From Lelliottia nimipressuralis (GTDB taxonomy: Bacteria > Pseudomonadota > Gammaproteobacteria > Enterobacterales > Enterobacteriaceae): 64,000 bases of DNA. Where the stretch lies: assembly GCF_004115925.1 (NCBI RefSeq), contig NZ_SDDX01000004.1, positions 62,001 to 126,000 of the forward strand, read 5' to 3'. Positions 27,542 to 36,725 of the stretch are shown here, one piece after another (positions within the stretch are counted from its first letter, which is position 1; the number at the start of each line of letters is the position of its first letter). The position numbers and the translations under genes are program-made. The notes under the pieces were generated by a model. That model made no database searches. It was not told the origin of the DNA and was given only the letters and a program-made list of their open reading frames with translations.

Positions 27542-27784
27542 ATGACCAACCTGTTTTCCAGCCCTGACCACACGCTTGATGCACAAGGCCTCCGTTGCCC
27601 GGAGCCGGTAATGATGGTGCGCAAAACCGTGCGCAACATGCAGACCGGCGAGACGCTGCTGATCATTGCTGACGATCCTGCTACCACCCGCGATATTCCG
27701 GGCTTTTGTACCTTTATGGAACACGAGCTGGTGGCGCAAGAGACGCAATCGCTGCCGTACCGGTATCTGCTGCGCAAAGGATAA
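27542..27784 (+). CDS. tusA: Sulfurtransferase TusA
   Basis: 80-residue SirA/TusA protein with the active-site cysteine C19 in [13 protein letters not shown]. It takes persulfide sulfur from IscS and passes it to TusBCD for 2-thiouridine at the tRNA wobble position. ATG 27542 gives the E. coli-like start [14 protein letters not shown]; the frame extends upstream to 27527 without support. Convergent with zntA across a REP element. Confidence 0.95.
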   Translation: MTNLFSSPDHTLDAQGLRCPEPVMMVRKTVRNMQTGETLLIIADDPATTRDIPGFCTFMEHELVAQETQSLPYRYLLRKG

Positions 27785-27793
27785 TCGTGGTTT

Positions 27794-27824
27794 CCGGGTG
27801 GCGACGACGCCTTACCCGGCCTAC
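27794..27824. repeat. REP (palindromic unit) between tusA and zntA
   Basis: CCGGGTGGCG at 27794-27803 and CGCCTTACCCGG ending at 27819, then CCTAC: the classic imperfect REP palindrome of enterobacteria with its foot sequence. It lies between convergent genes, as most REPs do, and probably protects 3' ends or binds gyrase/IHF. Confidence 0.8.
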
Positions 27825-27848
27825 AACATTATCGCGTTTGCCCGGCGG

Positions 27849-30029
27849 TTATGACTTCCGACGTAACAACCGCAGGGCGTTGGCTGTCACCAGCACTGTC
27901 GCCCCCGTATCCGCCAGCACCGCCAGCCACAGACCTGTTATCCCGAGCAGTGTTGTCACCAGGAAGATCCCCTTCAGCCCCAGCGCAATCGTAATGTTCT
28001 GACGAATATTGGCGCGGGTGGCGCGCGCCAGGGATATCATCTGCGCAAGCCCGGTCAGACGGTTATGGGTAAGCGCCGCATCGGCGGTTTCCAGCGCCAC
28101 GTCGGTGCCGCTGCCCATCGCAATCCCAATCGTCGCGGCTTTCATCGCCGGGGCGTCGTTAATGCCGTCGCCGACCATCGCCAGCGGTGCCTGAGCGTTC
28201 AGCCCGGTAACAGCCTGCACTTTATCTGCTGGCAACAATCCTGCCCGGTATTCCAGATCAAGCTCACTGGCAATTGCAGCCGCTGCACGTGGGTTATCGC
28301 CGGTCAAAATCACACCCTGAATACCGAGCTTATGCAGTGCCGCCACGGCCTCTTTGGCATCGTCACGCAGGGTATCGCGCAGGGCCAGAACCCCTTTCGC
28401 CACGCCGTCGACAACGACGATCACCACCGTCTGCCCGGCCTGTTCCAGCTCGCGGATCTGCGGGCTGAAGGCGTCAGCGGGGAATTTATCGGCGGCACAG
28501 ATCAGCACCTGGCGCCCTTCGACTACCGCTTCGATCCCTGACCCCATTAGCGCGCGCTGCGCACTGGCTGCGGGGATAGGCAGCCCGCGTGACTGGGCCT
28601 CACGCACAATCGCCTGCGCCAGGGGATGGGTCGATCCCTGCTCAACGGCGGCGGCCAGTGACAGCATTGCGTCGTCGGCAGGGTAGATCCCGGTAACCTG
28701 CGGTTTACCAACCGTCAGGGTCCCGGTTTTATCGAAGGCGATCTGCTGAACCTGGCTGAGCTGCTCCAGCGCGGCACCGCCTTTAATCAGCGCTCCGCGT
28801 CGCGCTGCTGCCGCCAGACCTGAGGTAATGGCCGCAGGTGTTGAGATCACCAGCGCACACGGACAGCCGATCAGCAGCAGCGTCAGCCCTTTATAAATCC
28901 AGGCCTCCCACGGGGCGCTGAACAGCAGCGGCGGAACCACCGCCACCAGCAGGGCAATCAGCATAATCACCGGCGTGTAAATACGGCTGAAGCGATCGAT
29001 AAAGCGCTCGACGGGCGCGCGGCGCTCTTCGGCTTCTTCGATAAGCTTCAGAATCCGGTCAATGGCGCTGTCGCCCGGTTCGGACAGCACCGTGAGCTGC
29101 ACCAGACGGTCCACGCTGGTGGCCCCGGCAGGGACTTTCTCGCCCGTCTCCCGTTCGACAGGAATTGATTCCCCGGTCAGGGCGCTTTCATCGAAACTGG
29201 CGTTTGCGGTGATGAGCGTACCGTCCGCAGGCAGACGGCCCCCGGCAGCCACTTCCATTACATCGCCGGGGCGAAGTGTAGTGATGGCGACAGTTTTTCG
29301 TTCTCCGTCGACCACGACCGTTGCCGTTTCCGGTTTCAACGCCATTAACGCGCTGACCCCTTTGCGTGCGCGGCTCGCCGCCCAACCTTCAAGGCGTTCG
29401 CCAATCAGGAACAGCAGCAGGACCATCGCCGCTTCTGCCGTCGCACCAATAAACAGCGCGCCAATCGCCGCGACGCTCATTAGTGTTTCAATGGCGAACC
29501 AGCTGCCGCTTTTCATCAGGCGCAGGGCCTGACGGGCGATCGGGAACAGGCCGACCAGGGTCGTTGCGATAAACGCCAGATTGCCGAACGGATGATTAAA
29601 GTGTTCCAGCGTCCAGCTCAGCGCCATCATGATAATCAGCGTGATGAGCGGCAGATTTTCCCGCAGGGGAGAGGTTTTTTCGGCAGGCGTCTGCTCGCTG
29701 CGCAGGGAATAGCCCGCGCGGGTGACGGCCGCTTCGACTTGCGCACTGACATCTTTTTCAGCGCTGATGAGCAGCTTTTCGGTCGCGAACAGCACCTGAA
29801 CGTGGTTAACGCCAGCCACCTGTTTGACAGCGTTTTCGACTTTGCGCGCGCAGGCGGCGCAGTCCATCCCGTTGACGATCCAGGTGTAGCGCTCGCCGTT
29901 TTCAGGCAGCACGGGTGCCGTCTGGGTTTCGCATCCGCTGTCGCAGCAGCAGTCGTCTTTCGCAGGCGCGGGGCTGAGTTTCAGCGCCGAGAATTGCGGC
30001 ACTTTTTTCGGTGTTTCTGGAGTCGACAT
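27849..30029 (-). CDS. zntA: Zn(II)/Cd(II)/Pb(II)-exporting P1B-type ATPase
   Basis: 726-residue P-type ATPase that expels zinc, cadmium and lead across the inner membrane. The N-terminus has a Cys cluster CCCDSGC and a heavy-metal-binding GMDCAAC motif (about residues 52-58). The transmembrane CPC motif is in IGCPCALVIS, the phosphorylation site in FDKTGTLT, with TGES and MVGDGINDAPAMK further along. ATG 30029 follows GGAGAG and matches the family start MSTP; longer frames run into the operator. Controlled by ZntR through the site at 30074-30095. Confidence 0.96.
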   Translation of the reverse strand: MSTPETPKKVPQFSALKLSPAPAKDDCCCDSGCETQTAPVLPENGERYTWIVNGMDCAACARKVENAVKQVAGVNHVQVLFATEKLLISAEKDVSAQVEAAVTRAGYSLRSEQTPAEKTSPLRENLPLITLIIMMALSWTLEHFNHPFGNLAFIATTLVGLFPIARQALRLMKSGSWFAIETLMSVAAIGALFIGATAEAAMVLLLFLIGERLEGWAASRARKGVSALMALKPETATVVVDGERKTVAITTLRPGDVMEVAAGGRLPADGTLITANASFDESALTGESIPVERETGEKVPAGATSVDRLVQLTVLSEPGDSAIDRILKLIEEAEERRAPVERFIDRFSRIYTPVIMLIALLVAVVPPLLFSAPWEAWIYKGLTLLLIGCPCALVISTPAAITSGLAAAARRGALIKGGAALEQLSQVQQIAFDKTGTLTVGKPQVTGIYPADDAMLSLAAAVEQGSTHPLAQAIVREAQSRGLPIPAASAQRALMGSGIEAVVEGRQVLICAADKFPADAFSPQIRELEQAGQTVVIVVVDGVAKGVLALRDTLRDDAKEAVAALHKLGIQGVILTGDNPRAAAAIASELDLEYRAGLLPADKVQAVTGLNAQAPLAMVGDGINDAPAMKAATIGIAMGSGTDVALETADAALTHNRLTGLAQMISLARATRANIRQNITIALGLKGIFLVTTLLGITGLWLAVLADTGATVLVTANALRLLRRKS

Positions 30030-30066
30030 GGCACTCTCCGGTAATGATAATTTTCTCATTAACCGC

Positions 30067-30098
30067 AGCATACACTCTGGAGTCGACTCCAGAGTCAA
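30067..30098 (-). promoter_or_regulatory. zntA promoter with ZntR operator
   Basis: Minus strand: -35 TTGACT (30098-30093), a 20-base spacer, and -10 TATGCT (30072-30067). The long spacer is the hallmark of MerR-family promoters, which ZntR-Zn untwists for activation. Inside it lies a perfect 22-base palindrome, 30074-30095, with half site ACTCTGGAGTC. The promoter abuts the yhhN stop at 30105. Confidence 0.93.
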
Positions 30099-30104
30099 GC
30101 ACTA

Positions 30105-30731
30105 TTAAATATACAGCGAGCGGACTATCAGGAAATGCCCGGCGAAGTAGCAGGCGGCGGCGATAGCGTTATCCGCGCGGAAGCGACGGCGGTAGTGACT
30201 TCCCAGCCAGACGATATTCCCAATCAGCAGCAGGGCGGCACCGAAGAACGCCGACATTGCAGGTGACGTTGGGCGGAAGAACCACAGTTCGCCGGCCAGC
30301 CAGACCATCACCAGCGTCATGGCGATAAAGGTACAGACCGGCCAGCGCATCTCTTCCAGTCGTGTCCAGATCACCGCCACCAGCAGCGCGCCCATGACCA
30401 GTAAGATCAGCGGCAGCGGCCAGAAGAAGGAGAGGGTCATCTGGCTGGCGAAGTAGATGGTATAGAGCAGATGGGAAAGGAAAAATGCCCCGATGGCATA
30501 CAGCAAACGCTGGCGCGGCAGCAGGGTAAGCGCGTCACCAATCAGCGAGGCGCACAGACCCGCGAGTACCAGATAGCTCACGGCGTTGAACATCGGCGCC
30601 TGCCAGGCGAGCAGCAGCAGGAGCAGCAGTGTCACCGGTTTAAACAGCCAGCGCTGCCACGTCGGACCGCGATACGACGCATCGACATAAAGCCATGCGG
30701 AAAAACAGACAGCGATAAATGACCAAAGCAT
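30105..30731 (-). CDS. yhhN: TMEM86/YhhN family membrane protein
   Basis: 208-residue integral membrane protein with about seven hydrophobic segments, same length as E. coli YhhN. The YhhN/TMEM86 family includes lysoplasmalogenases in animals and some bacteria; activity for this protein is not shown. [14 protein letters not shown] is a family-like stretch. Upstream of zntA on the same strand, but zntA has its own promoter. Confidence 0.9.
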   Translation of the reverse strand: MLWSFIAVCFSAWLYVDASYRGPTWQRWLFKPVTLLLLLLLAWQAPMFNAVSYLVLAGLCASLIGDALTLLPRQRLLYAIGAFFLSHLLYTIYFASQMTLSFFWPLPLILLVMGALLVAVIWTRLEEMRWPVCTFIAMTLVMVWLAGELWFFRPTSPAMSAFFGAALLLIGNIVWLGSHYRRRFRADNAIAAACYFAGHFLIVRSLYI

Positions 30732-30859
30732 ATTAACTCCCTGTATCTGTTATTTTTGAATCATACATTCTGATTCAGTGTAGTGACGCGAGCAGGCGTT
30801 TGGCAATGCCGGATAAGCCGCGATATCCTGATTTCCGCATAATCTGATGGGATTCAACA

Positions 30860-31219
30860 ATGAGCAAAATGCCGCTTTTCTTCGTAGTGGTGGTGGCCAT
30901 CATCGTCATCGCCGCTTCGTTTCGCTTTGTGCAGCAGCGCCGCGAAAAAGCCGATAATGACGCCGCACCGCTCTTACAAAAACGGGTGGTGGTGAGCAAT
31001 AAGCGCGAGAAAGCGCTCAATGAGCGCCGTTCCCGGCAGCAACAGGTGACGCCAGCAGGCGCGTTAATGCGCTATGAGGCGAGCTTTAAGCCGCAGGGCG
31101 GTGGGCTGGAGATGACGTTTCGTCTCGACGAGAAGCAGTACCATCAACTGACGGTGGGGGATCGCGGGCTGTTGAGCTATAAGGGATCGCGTTTTGAAGG
31201 GTTTGCAGTCGAGCCGTAA
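30860..31219 (+). CDS. yhhM: DUF2500 family protein YhhM
   Basis: 119-residue protein with one N-terminal hydrophobic segment (about 5-23) and then a charged soluble domain with NKREKALNERRSRQQ and VTPAGALMRYEASFKPQ. Close to E. coli YhhM (DUF2500), a conserved inner-membrane-anchored protein of unknown function. Divergent from yhhN; convergent with yhhL. Confidence 0.9.
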   Translation: MSKMPLFFVVVVAIIVIAASFRFVQQRREKADNDAAPLLQKRVVVSNKREKALNERRSRQQQVTPAGALMRYEASFKPQGGGLEMTFRLDEKQYHQLTVGDRGLLSYKGSRFEGFAVEP

Positions 31220-31230
31220 CTCGCCGGATG

Positions 31231-31259
31231 GCCCGGTCTACAAAAGCTGTATACCGGGC
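31231..31259. terminator. Hairpin between convergent yhhM and yhhL
   Basis: GCCCGGT (31231-31237) pairs with ACCGGGC (31253-31259) in the 50 bases between the two stops, following a REP-like CGCCGGATGGCCCGGTCTAC. No T-run follows on either strand, so it may be a degraded REP or a weak bidirectional terminator. Confidence 0.45.
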
Positions 31260-31269
31260 TGCATACGAC

Positions 31270-31551
31270 TTATTTCTTCGCCTGTGCTTTAAACTTTTTC
31301 ATCCACACCAGCAGCTCGAACACGCCGAAAATAAAGACGCGCAGTTGCTGCCAGCCGGTCATCGGCGGCCCGTCTTTCGGCAGACCGTTTTTCAGCATCA
31401 CCATCTGCAGGGCGTGCATAAAGGCGGTGAAAATCAGCGCCACGTTGACGAAAATGTTCATCGGCCGTGGGAACGGGTGGACGAGGTTCAGGAGCAGAAA
31501 CGCCCAGACGCCCAACATCAGCAAACGGCCAAGATTAATCAGAACTGGCAT
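31270..31551 (-). CDS. yhhL: DUF1145 family membrane protein YhhL
   Basis: 93-residue protein with two to three hydrophobic stretches (about 5-25, 28-48) and a conserved middle MLKNGLPKDGPPMTGWQQ, then a Lys-rich tail. It matches E. coli YhhL (DUF1145), function unknown. Its start overlaps the rsmD 3' end by 17 bases, so the two are co-transcribed. Confidence 0.88.
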   Translation of the reverse strand: MPVLINLGRLLMLGVWAFLLLNLVHPFPRPMNIFVNVALIFTAFMHALQMVMLKNGLPKDGPPMTGWQQLRVFIFGVFELLVWMKKFKAQAKK

Positions 31552-32134
31552 CAGGCTCTCCTTCTACTTCACGGTGATACAAACGATAGGCGACCTGCCC
31601 TGCGACCTGCTCGCGGTGCAGATCCCAGTGAACGGGAACTGGCGGTAGGCCATTTTCCACTTCACTTTCGACATAAATAAGCGCGTCATCCGCCAGCCAG
31701 CCGTTGTTTTCCAGCAGCGTCAGCGTCTCTTCCAGCAGCCCCTTGCGGAACGGCGGGTCGATAAATACCACGTCGTGCGGCGTGCCCTTTTGCGCGAGGA
31801 ACGACAGAGTATTGGTATTCACCACGTTGCCGTTGGTCGCTTTAAGGGTCGCCAGATTTTGCTGCAACTGCTGCGCAACGCCGCGCTCCATCTCCAGCAG
31901 GGTAGCGCTTGCGGCATAACGCGACAGCGCTTCAAGGCCGAGCGCGCCGCTTCCGGCAAAACAGTCCAGGCAGCGGGCGTCAACCATCGACGGAGCCAGC
32001 CAGTTAAATAGCGTCTCGCGGACGCGATCGGTTGTCGGGCGCAGCCCAGGGCTGTCGGGCACAGGCAGTTTGCGGCCTCGCCACTGGCCGCCAATAATAC
32101 GAATTTGTCCGGCCGGGCGGTTCGTTTTCTTCAT
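31535..32134 (-). CDS. rsmD: 16S rRNA (guanine-966-N2)-methyltransferase
   Basis: 199-residue SAM-dependent methyltransferase that makes m2G966 in 16S rRNA. Seen: GGQWRGRKLPV at the N-terminus, the SAM motif CLDCFAGSGALGLEALSR, and the catalytic DPPF in VFIDPPFRKG. Divergent from ftsY, with a 127-base intergenic region holding both promoters, as in E. coli. Confidence 0.95.
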   Translation of the reverse strand: MKKTNRPAGQIRIIGGQWRGRKLPVPDSPGLRPTTDRVRETLFNWLAPSMVDARCLDCFAGSGALGLEALSRYAASATLLEMERGVAQQLQQNLATLKATNGNVVNTNTLSFLAQKGTPHDVVFIDPPFRKGLLEETLTLLENNGWLADDALIYVESEVENGLPPVPVHWDLHREQVAGQVAYRLYHREVEGEPDASSD

Positions 32135-32261
32135 TTCAGGAAAGCTCTGCTAACAATTGGCCTGCGATTCCAGGCGGTGATGTTAATTAGGTAAAGTGTT
32201 AGACTATTTCATCATTTTTATAGCTTCCATGTATATAGCACCGCGAGGAGTGTCGTCGCAG

Positions 32262-33761
32262 ATGGCAAAACAAAAAAAACGTGGCTTCTTTTCCTGGCTG
32301 GGCTTCGGCGAAAAAGAGCAAGAAACAGAACAGAAAATCGAAGAACAGCAAGCGGTTGAAGAGCAGTCACAGCCCGAAACGCCTGTTGAAACCGCCGCGG
32401 TTGTAGAAGCGGAAGAGCCCGCACACAGCAAAGAAGAGATCGACTCCTTCGCTGAAGACGTGGTTGAGGTGACCGAACAGATTCAGGAGATCGAGAAACC
32501 GGAGCCGGTGATTGTTCCTCAGGCGGTCGAGGTTGTCGTTGAGCCGGTTGTTGAAGAAGCGCCTCAGGCCGTGATTGAGCAAGAAGAGCTACCGCTGCCG
32601 GAAGAGGTCAAAGCCGAAGCGATCGCGCCAGAAGAGTGGCAGGCGGAAGCGGAAACCGTAGAGATCGTTGAAGCCGTTGAAGAAGAAGCGGAAAACGCGC
32701 CTGAAATCACCGATGAAGAGCTGGAAGCCCAGGCGCTGGCCGCCGAAGCCGCAGAAGAAGCGGTGATCGTGGTGCCGGTCGAAGAGACGGAAGAAGAGGC
32801 CCCGGCGGAAGAGATCGTTCAGGAGCAGGAAAAACCGACCAAAGAAGGTTTCTTCGCGCGTCTGAAACGCAGCCTGGTCAGAACCAAAGAAAACCTCGGT
32901 TCCGGATTTATCAGTCTGTTCCGTGGCAAAAAAATCGACGATGATCTGTTTGAAGAGCTGGAAGAGCAGCTGCTGATTGCCGATGTCGGCGTGGAAACCA
33001 CGCGCAAAATTATCGCGAAACTGACGGAAAGCGCGAGCCGTAAACAGCTGCGTGATGCCGAGGCGCTGTACGGCCTGCTGAAAGACGAGATGGGCGAAAT
33101 TCTCGCAAAAGTTGACGAACCGCTTAATATTGAAGGCAAAACGCCTTTTGTTATTCTGATGGTGGGCGTTAACGGTGTCGGGAAAACCACCACCATCGGT
33201 AAGCTGGCGCGTCAGTTTGAGCAGCAGGGCAAATCGGTGATGCTGGCGGCGGGCGATACCTTCCGTGCAGCGGCCGTCGAGCAGTTGCAGGTCTGGGGTC
33301 AGCGCAACAACATTCCGGTGGTTGCGCAGCACACTGGCGCAGATTCTGCGTCTGTGATTTTCGATGCCATCCAGGCGGCGAAAGCGCGAAATATCGATGT
33401 GCTGATTGCGGATACCGCAGGGCGTTTGCAGAATAAATCGCACCTGATGGAAGAGCTGAAGAAAATCGTCCGCGTGATGAAGAAGCTGGACGAAGACGCG
33501 CCGCATGAAATTATGCTGACCATTGATGCCAGCACCGGACAGAACGCCATCAGCCAGGCGAAGCTGTTTGATGAAGCGGTCGGGCTGACCGGGATTACGC
33601 TGACCAAACTGGACGGCACCGCCAAGGGGGGAGTGATCTTCTCCGTGGCGGATCAGTTCGGCATCCCAATCCGTTACATCGGTGTCGGCGAACGTATCGA
33701 GGATTTGCGTCCGTTTAAATCGGACGACTTTATTGAGGCACTATTTGCCCGAGAGGATTAA
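32262..33761 (+). CDS. ftsY: Signal recognition particle receptor FtsY
   Basis: 499-residue SRP GTPase that docks ribosome-SRP complexes at the inner membrane. The long acidic A domain (about 25-195) is rich in Glu and Val, with repeats such as VVEAEEP and EAVEEEAE; the NG domain follows. GTPase motifs: GVNGVGKTTTIGKLA (G1), DTFRAAAVEQL, DTAGRLQ and TKLDGTAKGG. ATG 32262 gives the family start MAKQKKRGFFSWLGFG; the frame extends to 32196 without support. First gene of ftsYEX, 2 bases before ftsE. Confidence 0.96.
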   Translation: MAKQKKRGFFSWLGFGEKEQETEQKIEEQQAVEEQSQPETPVETAAVVEAEEPAHSKEEIDSFAEDVVEVTEQIQEIEKPEPVIVPQAVEVVVEPVVEEAPQAVIEQEELPLPEEVKAEAIAPEEWQAEAETVEIVEAVEEEAENAPEITDEELEAQALAAEAAEEAVIVVPVEETEEEAPAEEIVQEQEKPTKEGFFARLKRSLVRTKENLGSGFISLFRGKKIDDDLFEELEEQLLIADVGVETTRKIIAKLTESASRKQLRDAEALYGLLKDEMGEILAKVDEPLNIEGKTPFVILMVGVNGVGKTTTIGKLARQFEQQGKSVMLAAGDTFRAAAVEQLQVWGQRNNIPVVAQHTGADSASVIFDAIQAAKARNIDVLIADTAGRLQNKSHLMEELKKIVRVMKKLDEDAPHEIMLTIDASTGQNAISQAKLFDEAVGLTGITLTKLDGTAKGGVIFSVADQFGIPIRYIGVGERIEDLRPFKSDDFIEALFARED

Positions 33762-33763
33762 CA

Positions 33764-34429
33764 ATGATTCGCTTTGAACACGTCAGCAAGGCCTATCTCG
33801 GTGGGAGACAAGCGTTGCAGGGGGTGACATTCCACCTGCAACCGGGCGAGATGGCATTCCTGACCGGCCACTCCGGCGCGGGGAAAAGTACCCTGCTCAA
33901 GCTTATCTGTGGGATCGAGCGGCCAAGCGCCGGGAACATCTTTTTTAGCGGGCATGATATCAGCCGCCTGAAAAACCGTGAGGTGCCGTTTCTGCGTCGC
34001 CAGATCGGCATGATTTTCCAGGATCACCACCTGCTGATGGATCGCACCGTTTTTGATAACGTGGCGATCCCGCTGATCATTGCGGGTGCCAGCTATGACG
34101 ATATCCGCCGTCGCGTTTCGGCGGCGCTGGATAAAGTCGGGCTGCTGGACAAAGCGAAGAACTTCCCGATTCAGCTTTCCGGCGGTGAACAGCAGCGCGT
34201 GGGTATTGCTCGCGCGGTGGTGAACAAACCCGCCGTCCTGCTGGCGGATGAACCGACCGGTAACCTGGACGATGCGCTCTCGGAAGGGATCCTGCGTCTG
34301 TTTGAGGAATTTAACCGCGTTGGGGTAACAGTCCTGATGGCGACGCACGACATCGGGCTGATTTCCCGTCGTTCGTACCGCATGCTGACCCTGAGCGAAG
34401 GTCATTTGCACGGAGGCCACGTTGAATAA
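33764..34429 (+). CDS. ftsE: Cell division ATP-binding protein FtsE
   Basis: 221-residue ABC ATPase. With FtsX it acts at the septal ring, regulating FtsA and activating the amidase regulator EnvC. Walker [13 protein letters not shown], signature [12 protein letters not shown], Walker [13 protein letters not shown], and the switch His in MATHDIGL. It ends with an 8-base overlap into ftsX. Confidence 0.96.
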   Translation: MIRFEHVSKAYLGGRQALQGVTFHLQPGEMAFLTGHSGAGKSTLLKLICGIERPSAGNIFFSGHDISRLKNREVPFLRRQIGMIFQDHHLLMDRTVFDNVAIPLIIAGASYDDIRRRVSAALDKVGLLDKAKNFPIQLSGGEQQRVGIARAVVNKPAVLLADEPTGNLDDALSEGILRLFEEFNRVGVTVLMATHDIGLISRRSYRMLTLSEGHLHGGHVE

Positions 34430-35477
34430 GCGCGACGCAATAAACCAGATTCGGCAGTTTGGTAATCGATTCGACCGCTTCCGCAAGCCGCAGGGCGGCG
34501 GAGAGGGTAACCGCAACACGCCAAAGCGTGCGAAAGCGGCGCCGAAGCCAAACTCTCGCAAGACCAACGTCTTTAACGAACAGGTGCGCTACGCCTTCCA
34601 CGGCGCGGTGCAGGATCTGAAAAGCAAACCGCTGGCGACGTTCCTGACGGTGATGGTGATCGCCATCTCCCTGACGCTGCCGAGCGTCTGCTATATGGTC
34701 TACAAAAACGTCAATGAGGCGGCCTCACAATACTATCCATCTCCGCAAATCACGGTGTATCTGGATAAGGCGCTGGATGACAGCGCCGCCGCACAAGTGG
34801 TGGGGCAGCTCCAGGCGGAGCAGGGCGTCGAAAAGGTGAACTACCTGTCGCGCGACGAAGCGCTGGGCGAGTTCCGCAACTGGTCCGGGTTTGGCGGCGC
34901 GCTGGATATGCTCGAAGAGAACCCGCTGCCCGCCGTGGCGGTGGTGATTCCGAAACTGGACTTCCAGGGCACGGATTCGCTGAACACCCTGCGCGATCGC
35001 ATCACCCGTATCAACGGTATTGATGAAGTGCGTATGGACGACAGCTGGTTTGCGCGTTTGGCCTCCCTGACGGGGCTGGTAGGGCGCGTGGCGGCAATGA
35101 TTGGCGTGCTGATGGTGGCGGCGGTCTTCCTGGTCATCGGTAACAGCGTGCGTCTGAGCATCTTCGCCCGTCGCGATACGATTAACGTGCAGAAACTGAT
35201 AGGTGCGACGGATGGATTCATCCTGCGCCCGTTCCTGTATGGCGGCGCATTGCTCGGTTTTTCCGGCGCATTTCTTTCACTGATTCTGTCAGAAATTTTG
35301 GTGATGCGGCTCTCTTCTGCCGTCACCGAAGTGGCGCAGGTTTTCGGAACTAAGTTTGATATCAGTGGCTTATCCTTCGATGAGTGCCTGTTATTACTGC
35401 TGGTGTGCTCGATGATTGGCTGGGTGGCCGCCTGGCTTGCCACCGTACAACATTTACGCCACTTTACCCCGCAGTAA
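34422..35477 (+). CDS. ftsX: Cell division protein FtsX
   Basis: 351-residue membrane component of FtsEX. It has an Arg/Lys-rich cytoplasmic N-terminus, one transmembrane segment (about 71-95), a periplasmic domain that binds EnvC (about 96-215), and three C-terminal segments. TTG 34422 is chosen: GGAGG lies 6 bases upstream and the start [14 protein letters not shown] is that of the family. TTG starts are uncommon but expected for this gene. Confidence 0.95.
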   Translation: MNKRDAINQIRQFGNRFDRFRKPQGGGEGNRNTPKRAKAAPKPNSRKTNVFNEQVRYAFHGAVQDLKSKPLATFLTVMVIAISLTLPSVCYMVYKNVNEAASQYYPSPQITVYLDKALDDSAAAQVVGQLQAEQGVEKVNYLSRDEALGEFRNWSGFGGALDMLEENPLPAVAVVIPKLDFQGTDSLNTLRDRITRINGIDEVRMDDSWFARLASLTGLVGRVAAMIGVLMVAAVFLVIGNSVRLSIFARRDTINVQKLIGATDGFILRPFLYGGALLGFSGAFLSLILSEILVMRLSSAVTEVAQVFGTKFDISGLSFDECLLLLLVCSMIGWVAAWLATVQHLRHFTPQ

Positions 35478-35488
35478 AAAATCTCTGG

Positions 35489-35531
35489 TATAATCTTTCC
35501 CTGCAATGAGTACTTCACTCTGCAGGGAAAG
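35489..35531 (+). promoter_or_regulatory. Distal rpoH promoter (P1-like) and hairpin
   Basis: TATAAT at 35489-35494 is a perfect sigma-70 -10 just after the ftsX stop. Its start site would lie about 225-230 bases before the rpoH ATG, as for E. coli rpoH P1. CTTTCCCTGCA (35495-35505) and TGCAGGGAAAG (35521-35531) form a perfect 11-base-pair stem right at this start. No clear T-run follows; it may end ftsX transcripts weakly or shape the rpoH leader. Confidence 0.65.
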
Positions 35532-35587
35532 AGTCCCTGTTGGCTCTCCCCCGCAATCAGTTGTCCATGTCACAATTTGTGCGTAAT

Positions 35588-35620
35588 TTATTCACAGCAT
35601 TACATGGAACTTGTGGATAA
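35588..35620. promoter_or_regulatory. Two DnaA boxes in the rpoH promoter region
   Basis: TTATTCACA at 35588-35596 (plus) and TGTGGATAA at 35612-35620 (a TTATCCACA box on the minus strand). Both match the DnaA box TTATNCACA. In E. coli DnaA represses rpoH P3 and P4; the same arrangement is preserved here, with the second box overlapping the sigma-E promoter spacer. Confidence 0.8.
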
Positions 35621-35634
35621 AATCACGGTCTGAT
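35606..35634 (+). promoter_or_regulatory. Sigma-E promoter of rpoH
   Basis: -35 GGAACTT (35606-35612), 16-base spacer, -10 TCTGAT (35629-35634). This matches the RpoE consensus and the known E. coli rpoH P3, which keeps sigma-32 made at lethal temperature and in envelope stress. Confidence 0.82.
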
Positions 35635-35670
35635 AAAAATGTGAATGTTAGTCTCACTGCTCAAATGCTT

Positions 35671-35685
35671 TGGCATGCTTGTTGC
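35671..35685 (+). promoter_or_regulatory. Sigma-54 promoter of rpoH
   Basis: TGGCATG (35671-35677), four bases, TTGC (35682-35685): a full match to the -24/-12 consensus TGGCAYR-N4-TTGC, 49 bases before the rpoH start. A sigma-54-dependent rpoH promoter has been reported in E. coli; function here is inferred. Confidence 0.7.
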
Positions 35686-35733
35686 CTGATGGGGACAAAC
35701 AAACGCCAGAAGACACTAAATTGAGAGGAATGA

Positions 35734-36591
35734 ATGACCAAAGAAATGCAAACTTTAGCTTTAGCCCCTGTTGGTAACCTGGAATCTTATATCCGGGCTG
35801 CGAACACCTGGCCGATGTTGACGGCTGAGGAAGAAAAGGAGCTTGCTGAAAAGCTGCATTACCAGGGCGATCTGGAAGCAGCTAAGACGCTGATCCTGTC
35901 TCACCTGCGCTTTGTTGTTCACGTTGCTCGTAATTACTCGGGTTACGGTCTGCCGCAGGCGGACTTGATTCAGGAAGGTAACATCGGTCTGATGAAGGCT
36001 GTACGTCGCTTCAACCCGGAAGTGGGTGTGCGACTGGTCTCCTTCGCCGTTCACTGGATCAAAGCGGAAATTCACGAATACGTGCTGCGTAACTGGCGTA
36101 TTGTGAAAGTCGCTACGACCAAAGCACAGCGCAAACTGTTTTTCAACCTGCGTAAAGCCAAGCAGCGTCTGGGCTGGTTCAATCAGGATGAAGTCGAAAT
36201 GGTAGCGCGTGAGCTGGGCGTTTCCAGCAAAGATGTGCGTGAGATGGAATCCCGTATGGCCGCTCAGGACATGACATTCGATATGTCTTCTGACGACGAT
36301 GCGCAGGATAGCCAGCCGATGGCACCGGTTCTGTATCTGCAGGATAAAACCTCTAACTTTGCCGACGGCATCGAAGAGGATAACTGGGAAGATCAGGCCG
36401 CGAACAAACTCACCCACGCGATGGAAGGTCTCGACGAGCGTAGCCAGGCGATTATCCGCGCCCGCTGGCTGGACGAAGACAACAAGTCCACCCTGCAGGA
36501 GCTGGCCGACCGCTACGGCGTTTCAGCAGAGCGTGTGCGTCAGCTTGAAAAGAACGCCATGAAAAAACTTCGCGCCGCTATCGAAGCGTAA
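35734..36591 (+). CDS. rpoH: RNA polymerase heat-shock sigma factor RpoH (sigma-32)
   Basis: 285 residues, sigma-70 family. Region 2 (about 50-120) has the core-binding and -10 motifs [17 protein letters not shown]; region 4 ends in the helix-turn-helix [17 protein letters not shown]. The sigma-32-specific RpoH box [10 protein letters not shown], which takes part in FtsH/DnaK control, is intact. The gene starts at ATG 35734 after GAGAGGA, with a downstream-box-like beginning as in E. coli, where the mRNA 5' part is a thermosensor. Preceded by sigma-70, sigma-E and sigma-54 promoters and DnaA boxes. Confidence 0.97.
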   Translation: MTKEMQTLALAPVGNLESYIRAANTWPMLTAEEEKELAEKLHYQGDLEAAKTLILSHLRFVVHVARNYSGYGLPQADLIQEGNIGLMKAVRRFNPEVGVRLVSFAVHWIKAEIHEYVLRNWRIVKVATTKAQRKLFFNLRKAKQRLGWFNQDEVEMVARELGVSSKDVREMESRMAAQDMTFDMSSDDDAQDSQPMAPVLYLQDKTSNFADGIEEDNWEDQAANKLTHAMEGLDERSQAIIRARWLDEDNKSTLQELADRYGVSAERVRQLEKNAMKKLRAAIEA

Positions 36592-36611
36592 TTCCCGCGA
36601 AGTTCCCCGAT

Positions 36612-36647
36612 AACCCCTGGATGAAAATCTGGGGGTTTTGTTTTTTT
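36612..36647 (+). terminator. rpoH intrinsic terminator
   Basis: AACCCC (36612-36617) pairs with GGGGTT (36632-36637), extended by TGGAT/ATCT pairs, and is followed by TTGTTTTTTT. It lies 20 bases after the rpoH stop. Confidence 0.85.
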
Positions 36648-36725
36648 AACGACCGCTCTGGCGAATTCCTCCCCCCTGGCAAACACTTACAGATGCGCTA
36701 CGCATGCGAATCTTAGGGGGACAGG

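Noticed and set aside
27269..27748. 159-codon minus-strand frame across the yhhQ-tusA gap
   Set aside because: Overlaps both real genes and their promoter region, and shows no family features.
32589..33506. 305-codon minus-strand frame inside ftsY
   Set aside because: Phe/Arg-rich antisense shadow of the Glu/Ala-rich FtsY; no promoter or ribosome site.
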